Shown here in pieces: positions 22,608-26,721 of a stretch of 26,721 nt of DNA; the first letter of the stretch is position 1, and each line of letters starts with the position of its first letter. The position numbers and the translations under genes are program-made. This stretch comes from Planktomarina sp. (GTDB taxonomy: Bacteria; Pseudomonadota; Alphaproteobacteria; Rhodobacterales; Rhodobacteraceae). A model generated the notes under the pieces. That model saw nothing but the letters and a program-made list of their open reading frames with translations. It ran no database searches and was not told where the DNA came from. Where the stretch lies: the NCBI GenBank assembly GCA_022425445.1, contig JAKMFM010000214.1, positions 1 through 26,721 on the forward strand, in the 5' to 3' direction.

Positions 22608-23105
22608 ATGCGAATTTTTGTGGCGCTGATCATGGTGTTTTTGGCCAATGCGGCGATGTCGGAACGACAGTTTCCTCTGATTGATGCCGATGATTTGAAC
22701 GGGCGGGCCGTCAGTTTGCCTGATGATCTTCCTGGGGATCCCACGATTGTTTTTATCGCCTATAAACGGAACCAACAGCCGAGCATCAACGCTTGGGTGG
22801 CAGGTTTAGGGTTGCAGGAGCGTGGGGGAGCGGCTTGGGTTGAACTGCCCGTAGTGGGTCGCGGTGCGGCTCTGTTTCGCAGTTTCGTCGATAATGGCAT
22901 GCGCTCTGGCATCACCTCGACTGCGATGCGCGCTCGGACAATTACGATTTATTCGAGTCAGCGCGCTTTCAACACGCAGCTGGGCATAGAGGGTCGTGAC
23001 GAGATTTACACCGCTCTGGTGGGCCGTGATGGCCAAGTCCATGCGCTTATTGAGGGGGATGTGACCGAGGCAAAAATAGCCCAGCTGCGGGCGGCCTATC
23101 CTTGA
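22608..23105 (+). CDS. Exported thioredoxin-fold-like protein without CxxC (ATP10-like?)
   Basis: This 165-residue protein has a short Sec signal (Arg2, hydrophobic to about residue 16, cut likely after NAAMS) and a mature domain that reads like a thioredoxin fold: FPLIDADDLNGRAVSLPDDL, the strand TIVFIAYKRNQQPSINAWV, then GAAWVELPVVGRG and a late strand IYTALVGRDGQVHALIEG. Where thioredoxins have CxxC there is only Lys-Arg-Asn-Gln, and I see no Cys in the protein. The pattern brings to mind the mitochondrial ATP10 assembly-factor family, but this is a guess from layout. AAGGATAC precedes the ATG. It lies between serB and serC on the serC strand. Confidence 0.7.
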   Translation: MRIFVALIMVFLANAAMSERQFPLIDADDLNGRAVSLPDDLPGDPTIVFIAYKRNQQPSINAWVAGLGLQERGGAAWVELPVVGRGAALFRSFVDNGMRSGITSTAMRARTITIYSSQRAFNTQLGIEGRDEIYTALVGRDGQVHALIEGDVTEAKIAQLRAAYP

Positions 23106-23107
23106 TA

Positions 23108-23127
23108 GCCCTCCGAGGGCCGGTTTT
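23108..23127 (+). terminator. Weak terminator-like hairpin after the thioredoxin-fold-like gene
   Basis: GCCCT (23108-23112) pairs with AGGGC (23116-23120) around CCG, followed by CGGTTTTC. It starts 3 bases after the stop at 23105. The stem is short, so confidence is moderate. Confidence 0.45.
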
Positions 23128-23241
23128 CTGTTCTGAATGACGAAGTTTCCGATCGGCTCAGATTGTGGCCTGGCTACGATGCAATTTGTGTGAAATCCGA
23201 CATTTCTGCTCTTGTGGCTTGGTGCGCAAAACAATAGGCCA

Positions 23242-23271
23242 GTCCGTGGGACACCCTTCCCCAACGAAGGG
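23242..23271 (+). ncRNA. Structured 5' leader upstream of serC (possible serC-motif cis-regulatory RNA)
   Basis: Just before serC are a small hairpin (GTCC 23242-23245, GGAC 23249-23252) and a perfect 6-bp hairpin (CCCTTC 23254-23259, loop CCCAAC, GAAGGG 23266-23271), ending 24 bases before the ATG. The loop CCCA could also pair with upstream TGGG (23247-23250), a possible pseudoknot that would compete with the first hairpin. A serC RNA motif upstream of serC has been described in alphaproteobacteria; I cannot check the consensus match, so this identity is tentative. Confidence 0.45.
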
Positions 23272-23295
23272 CGCATATCTGAGAGGATAGCATTG

Positions 23296-24438
23296 ATGGC
23301 TATTGAATACCCGGCATCGCGGCCGGCTAATCCGCGTTTTTCTTCTGGCCCCTGCGCCAAACCCCCCACATGGACACAGACTGCGTTGACCGATGCTTGG
23401 CTTGGCCGCGCGCATCGCGCCGCAGGCGGCAAGGTAAAATTGGCTGAGGCCATTGAGCAAACCCGCCGCGTTCTCAATATTCCTGCAGATTATAAAATCG
23501 GCATCGTACCGGCCTCTGATACCGGCGCTTTTGAAATGGCCATGTGGTCTTTGCTGGGCGAACGCCCGGCGCAGATGGTCGCTTGGGAAAGCTTTGGCGC
23601 CGGTTGGGTCAGCGATGTGGTCAAACAGTTAAAGATTGAGGCCTCCGAACATATCGCCCCCTATGGCGAGATTTTCGACATGATGACTCTGAATTATGAG
23701 CATGACGTTTGTTTTACCTGGAACGGTACGACGTCCGGTGTGTGTATGCGGGATGGGTCGGCCATTTCAGCGGATCGGGCAGGGTTGACGCTTTGCGATG
23801 CCACCTCTGCCGCCTTTGCAGTGGATCTGCCTTGGGACAAGCTCGATGTGACGACGTTCAGTTGGCAAAAAGTGCTGGGCGGTGAAGCGGCGCATGGGGT
23901 TCTGATCTTGTCACCGCGCGCGGTGGCGCGGCTAGAGACTTACACACCGGCCTGGCCCATGCCGAAGATTTTCCGCCTGACCAAGGGCGGCAAATTGATT
24001 GAGGGCATTTTTCGGGGCGAGACGATCAACACGCCTTCGATGCTCTGCGTTGAGGATTATCTGTTTGCGCTAGATTGGGCTGAAAGCCTTGGCGGTCTCG
24101 CAGGGTTGATGGCCCGTGCACAGGCCAATGCCGCGGCGGTTTGGGATTTTTGCGACAGCCGCGACTGGATTGAAAATCTTGCACAGGATCCGGCCACGCG
24201 CTCGGTGACTTCGGTTTGTTTGAAATTTACCGATCCGCGCATTCAAGATCCGGCAGGCTTTGCCAAGGCGGTCGCCAAACGTTTAGAGGCGGAGGGCGCG
24301 GCCCTCGATGTTGGTGCCTATCGCGACGCGCCAGCAGGCCTGCGCATATGGTGCGGCGCAACCGTTGAAACCGCAGATGTTCTGGCGATGTTGCCCTGGT
24401 TGGAATGGGCTTACCGCTGCGAGCTCGACGCAGAATAA
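23296..24438 (+). CDS. serC: Phosphoserine aminotransferase
   Basis: SerC is the PLP enzyme that turns 3-phosphohydroxypyruvate and glutamate into phosphoserine, the second step of serine synthesis (it also serves pyridoxine synthesis). The 380-residue protein is of the alphaproteobacterial/archaeal-like subgroup (TIGR01365): it starts with RPANPRFSSGPCAKPPTW and has the PLP Lys192 in TTFSWQKVLGGEAAHGV. Further motifs are FTWNGTTSGVCM and the C-terminal GLRIWCGATVE. The ATG at 23296 follows GAGAGGATAG; the frame is open upstream through the structured leader (from 23212) without family similarity. serA follows after 56 bases. Confidence 0.96.
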   Translation: MAIEYPASRPANPRFSSGPCAKPPTWTQTALTDAWLGRAHRAAGGKVKLAEAIEQTRRVLNIPADYKIGIVPASDTGAFEMAMWSLLGERPAQMVAWESFGAGWVSDVVKQLKIEASEHIAPYGEIFDMMTLNYEHDVCFTWNGTTSGVCMRDGSAISADRAGLTLCDATSAAFAVDLPWDKLDVTTFSWQKVLGGEAAHGVLILSPRAVARLETYTPAWPMPKIFRLTKGGKLIEGIFRGETINTPSMLCVEDYLFALDWAESLGGLAGLMARAQANAAAVWDFCDSRDWIENLAQDPATRSVTSVCLKFTDPRIQDPAGFAKAVAKRLEAEGAALDVGAYRDAPAGLRIWCGATVETADVLAMLPWLEWAYRCELDAE

Positions 24439-24444
24439 TTTTAG

Positions 24445-24463
24445 GTGGGGCCAAGCGCCCCAC
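24445..24463 (+). terminator. Hairpin between serC and serA (attenuator or terminator)
   Basis: GTGGGGC (24445-24451) and GCCCCAC (24457-24463) form a perfect 7-bp stem with loop CAAGC, 6 bases after the serC stop and followed by TCTCATTTCTC. The T-tract is interrupted, so partial termination that sets the serC:serA ratio is plausible. Confidence 0.55.
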
Positions 24464-24494
24464 TCTCATTTCTCATAAAATAAGGAGCGCCGAT

Positions 24495-26090
24495 ATGGCC
24501 CCGAAAGTACTCGTATCTGACAAACTCTCTGAAACTGCCGTTCAAATCTTCCGGGATCGTGGCATAGAGGTGGATTTTGATCCCAGCCTTGGCAAAGACA
24601 AAGACAAATTGCTCTCTGTCATTGATCAATATGATGGCTTGGCCATTCGCTCTGCGACCAAAGCCACAGAAAAAATTATCAATGCGGCCAGCAATCTCAA
24701 GGTGATTGGCCGCGCTGGCATCGGTGTGGATAATATCGACCGTGCCGCCGCCTCCAAAAAAGGCGTGATCGTGATGAACACGCCCTTTGGCAATATGATC
24801 ACCACCGCAGAACATGCCATCGCGATGATGTTCGCTGTGGCGCGGCAAATTCCTGAGGCCAGCGCCTCGACCCACGCGGGCAAATGGGAGAAATCCAAAT
24901 TTATGGGGGTGGAGCTGACGGGCAAGACCCTTGGCGTCATTGGCGCTGGTAATATTGGCGGCATCGTCTGCGAGCGCGCCCTGGGCCTCAAGATGAAGGT
25001 GGTGGCCTATGATCCCTTCCTGTCGGAAGAGCGGGCTGAAAAATTGGGTGTGCAGAAAGTGGAGCTGGACGATCTCTTGGCGCGGGCTGATTTCATCACG
25101 ATGCATGTGCCGAAAACTGAGCAGACCAGTAATATCTTGAACGCAGAGGCGATTGCCAAGATGAAACCGGGCGTGCGGGTCATCAACTGTGCCCGCGGTG
25201 GTTTGGTCGATGAGGCCGCTCTGGCCGAAGCGCTGAAATCGGGTCATGTGGCCGGGGCAGCCTTCGATGTATTCGAAGTGGAGCCAGCAACGGACAGCCC
25301 TTTGTTCAACTTGCCCAATGTGGTCTGCACCCCCCATTTGGGCGCGGCCACAACGGAAGCGCAGGAAAACGTCGCCGTGCAAGTGGCCGAACAAATGTCT
25401 GACTATTTGCTGACGGGCGCGGTGACCAATGCGTTGAATATGCCGTCAGTCACCGCAGAAGAGGCCAAAACTATGGGGCCATGGTTGGCACTGGCCGGGC
25501 ATTTGGGCGCTTTTATTGGGCAAATGACCTCCGAACCGATCAAGGCGATTAATATTTTATATGATGGCGCGGTGGTTTCGATGAATCTCGCAGCGCTCAA
25601 CTGCGGCGTTGTGGCAGGGATCATGAAAGCGGGCAATCCTGATGTGAACATGGTGAGCGCTCCTGTGATTGCCGAAGAGCGCGGCATTAAGATCAGCACG
25701 ACCAATCAAAATAAATCGGGCGTATTTGATGCCTACATCAAAGTCACTGTGGTCACGCAAACGCGAGAGCGCTCTGTCGCCGGCACTGTGTTCAGTGATG
25801 GCAAGCCGCGCTTTATCCAGATCAAGGGCATCAATGTAGATGCAGAAATTGGCCGCCACATGCTCTATACCACAAATAATGACGTGCCGGGCATTATCGG
25901 TATATTGGGCTCCACCATGGGGGCAAATGGTGTGAATATTGCGAATTTCACATTGGGTCGTGCGGCGGAAGGTGGGCAGGCAATCGCCTTGCTTTACGTC
26001 GATGCGCCGGTCTCTGATGCGGTTTTGGCTGATTTGCAGCAGACTAGAAAATTTAGCCAAGTCAGCCGCTTAGAGTTTGATGTCTCATGA
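24495..26090 (+). CDS. serA: D-3-phosphoglycerate dehydrogenase
   Basis: SerA oxidises 3-phosphoglycerate with NAD in the first, controlling step of serine synthesis. The 531-residue protein is the long type: catalytic/nucleotide domains (about 1-315) with the NAD loop GVIGAGNIGG (residues 148-156), catalytic Arg234 (CARGGLVDE), Glu263 (FEVEP) and His281 (PHLGAAT). An intervening domain (about 320-450) and a C-terminal ACT domain (about 455-531, HMLYTTNNDVPGIIGILG) follow, the usual seat of serine feedback. The ATG at 24495 has a strong AAGGAG site. Its stop overlaps the next gene's ATG (ATGA). Confidence 0.97.
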   Translation: MAPKVLVSDKLSETAVQIFRDRGIEVDFDPSLGKDKDKLLSVIDQYDGLAIRSATKATEKIINAASNLKVIGRAGIGVDNIDRAAASKKGVIVMNTPFGNMITTAEHAIAMMFAVARQIPEASASTHAGKWEKSKFMGVELTGKTLGVIGAGNIGGIVCERALGLKMKVVAYDPFLSEERAEKLGVQKVELDDLLARADFITMHVPKTEQTSNILNAEAIAKMKPGVRVINCARGGLVDEAALAEALKSGHVAGAAFDVFEVEPATDSPLFNLPNVVCTPHLGAATTEAQENVAVQVAEQMSDYLLTGAVTNALNMPSVTAEEAKTMGPWLALAGHLGAFIGQMTSEPIKAINILYDGAVVSMNLAALNCGVVAGIMKAGNPDVNMVSAPVIAEERGIKISTTNQNKSGVFDAYIKVTVVTQTRERSVAGTVFSDGKPRFIQIKGINVDAEIGRHMLYTTNNDVPGIIGILGSTMGANGVNIANFTLGRAAEGGQAIALLYVDAPVSDAVLADLQQTRKFSQVSRLEFDVS

Positions 26091-26721
26091 CTGCGCTCTA
26101 TGCAATTGGTGACATTCATGGCCAATTGGCGCAGCTGGTCGAAGCGATAGACTGGATTGAAAAAGATGGTGGGCCTGCGGCCCCCATCGTATTTCTTGGG
26201 GATTATATTGATCGGGGGCCTGACAGTCGGGGCGTATTGGATCTTCTGATCCAAGGTCGAGATGCCGGACGAAATTGGACCTTCTTAAAAGGCAATCATG
26301 ACCGGATGTTTGAGTGGTTTTTGCAAACTCCAAGCCGGGCGGATCCTCATCTTTTTACCGATTTGAGCTGGCTGCATGAGCGGTTAGGTGGGCAAGACAC
26401 CCTGCGCTCTTACGGGCTGGATTTCAGCCTGCGCCGGCGGCTCAGCGCGGTGCATGATGAGGCGTTGCGGGCTGTGCCAAAGGCACATCGTGATTTTCTT
26501 GCGGGCTGCCGCTTGACCTTTGAGACAGGAAGTTTGTTCTTTTGTCACGCGGGCATCCGCCCTGGCGTCGCGCTGCGCGATCAGAAGGAAGAAGATCTTT
26601 TGTGGATTCGCGAAGAGTTTTTGGACTTCGAAGGAAGCCATCCAAAGCTCATCGTTCATGGCCATTCCCCGGTCGAGCAGCCCTGCCATTATGGCAACAG
26701 AATAAATCTTGATAGCGGTGC
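26087..26721 (+). CDS. Calcineurin-like metallophosphoesterase, PrpA/ApaH-like (3' end outside window)
   Basis: The first 211 codons of a PPP-type phosphoesterase are present, starting at an ATG that overlaps the serA stop. All di-metal motifs are visible in order: AIGDIHGQ, LGDYIDRGPDS, LKGNHDRM, then CHAGIRPG, VHGHSPV and INLDSG at the edge. This layout fits bacterial serine/threonine phosphatases or dinucleoside tetraphosphatases, and the substrate cannot be told. Family members are about 230-250 residues, so only the C-terminal tail is missing. Translational coupling to serA suggests co-expression but no proven link to serine metabolism. Confidence 0.93.
   Translation, partial: MTALYAIGDIHGQLAQLVEAIDWIEKDGGPAAPIVFLGDYIDRGPDSRGVLDLLIQGRDAGRNWTFLKGNHDRMFEWFLQTPSRADPHLFTDLSWLHERLGGQDTLRSYGLDFSLRRRLSAVHDEALRAVPKAHRDFLAGCRLTFETGSLFFCHAGIRPGVALRDQKEEDLLWIREEFLDFEGSHPKLIVHGHSPVEQPCHYGNRINLDSG

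Noticed and set aside
22806..23477. A 223-codon minus-strand frame across the serC leader
   Set aside because: It overlaps two supported plus-strand genes and has no recognisable family or start signal.
24441..25394. A 317-codon minus-strand open frame antisense to serA
   Set aside because: It lies wholly against a textbook serA, its protein is low-quality (His- and Phe-rich with no domain), and no ribosome site precedes it.
1..26721. Mobile elements, prophage, CRISPR arrays, tRNA or rRNA genes
   Set aside because: No transposase, integrase, phage or Cas protein, no regularly spaced repeat, and no tRNA-like cloverleaf was seen on either strand by eye.

Overview
The window looks like a piece of chromosome from a marine alphaproteobacterium of the Rhodobacteraceae (Roseobacter group). 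This rests on family content and gene order: an alphaproteobacterial-type SerC next to SerA and SerB, an IalB-family periplasmic protein, a GlxA/CdhR-like regulator beside a CaiD-like crotonase, and a dapD-unknown-dapE block. G+C looks moderate by eye (mid-50s percent, not counted), lower than many relatives; an RCA/Planktomarina-like lineage is possible but unproven. Coding density is very high, with many ATGA or TGATG overlaps. I see no mobile element, prophage, CRISPR array, tRNA or rRNA.

Layout. (1) 1-2185: the 3' end of dxs, a convergent NAD-binding epimerase-like gene, a 344-bp AT-rich gap and a small lipoprotein. (2) 2248-7272: a catabolic acyl-CoA module on the minus strand (acyl-CoA dehydrogenase, NDP-forming CoA ligase, CaiD-like hydratase) divergent from a GlxA-family AraC regulator. 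A 20-bp tandem repeat covers the regulator's start. My best guess is a gamma-butyrobetaine/carnitine-type acid as substrate. (3) 7303-8549: a class II aldolase-family protein and an ArsC-family protein. (4) 8636-11909: adenine deaminase overlapping AMP nucleosidase, a two-gene AMP-to-hypoxanthine salvage route. (5) 12031-14553: an HU-family protein with a clear terminator, an EamA transporter, then a CcdA membrane protein followed by a Tat-signal thioredoxin (a split DsbD-like reductant pathway).

(6) 14559-19724, minus strand: rlmN, a threonine/serine dehydratase, dapD, an unknown 115-aa protein, dapE and a TIGR04282-type glycosyltransferase, tightly packed and probably largely co-transcribed. 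This block carries the two succinylase-route steps of lysine/diaminopimelate synthesis. (7) 19795-21456: an IalB-family secreted protein divergent from a Rhizobium etli-type (class 3) asparaginase. (8) 21613-26090: the complete phosphorylated serine pathway, with serB divergent from a small exported thioredoxin-fold-like gene, then serC and serA. A structured leader precedes serC and a hairpin lies between serC and serA. A metallophosphoesterase gene overlaps the end of serA and runs off the window.

Most genes are ordinary core metabolism. The observations most worth following are the tandem repeat over the GlxA-regulator start, the substrate of the acyl-CoA module, the serC leader RNA, and the unknown protein inside the dap operon. 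I did not find a clearly new multi-gene defence or mobile system.
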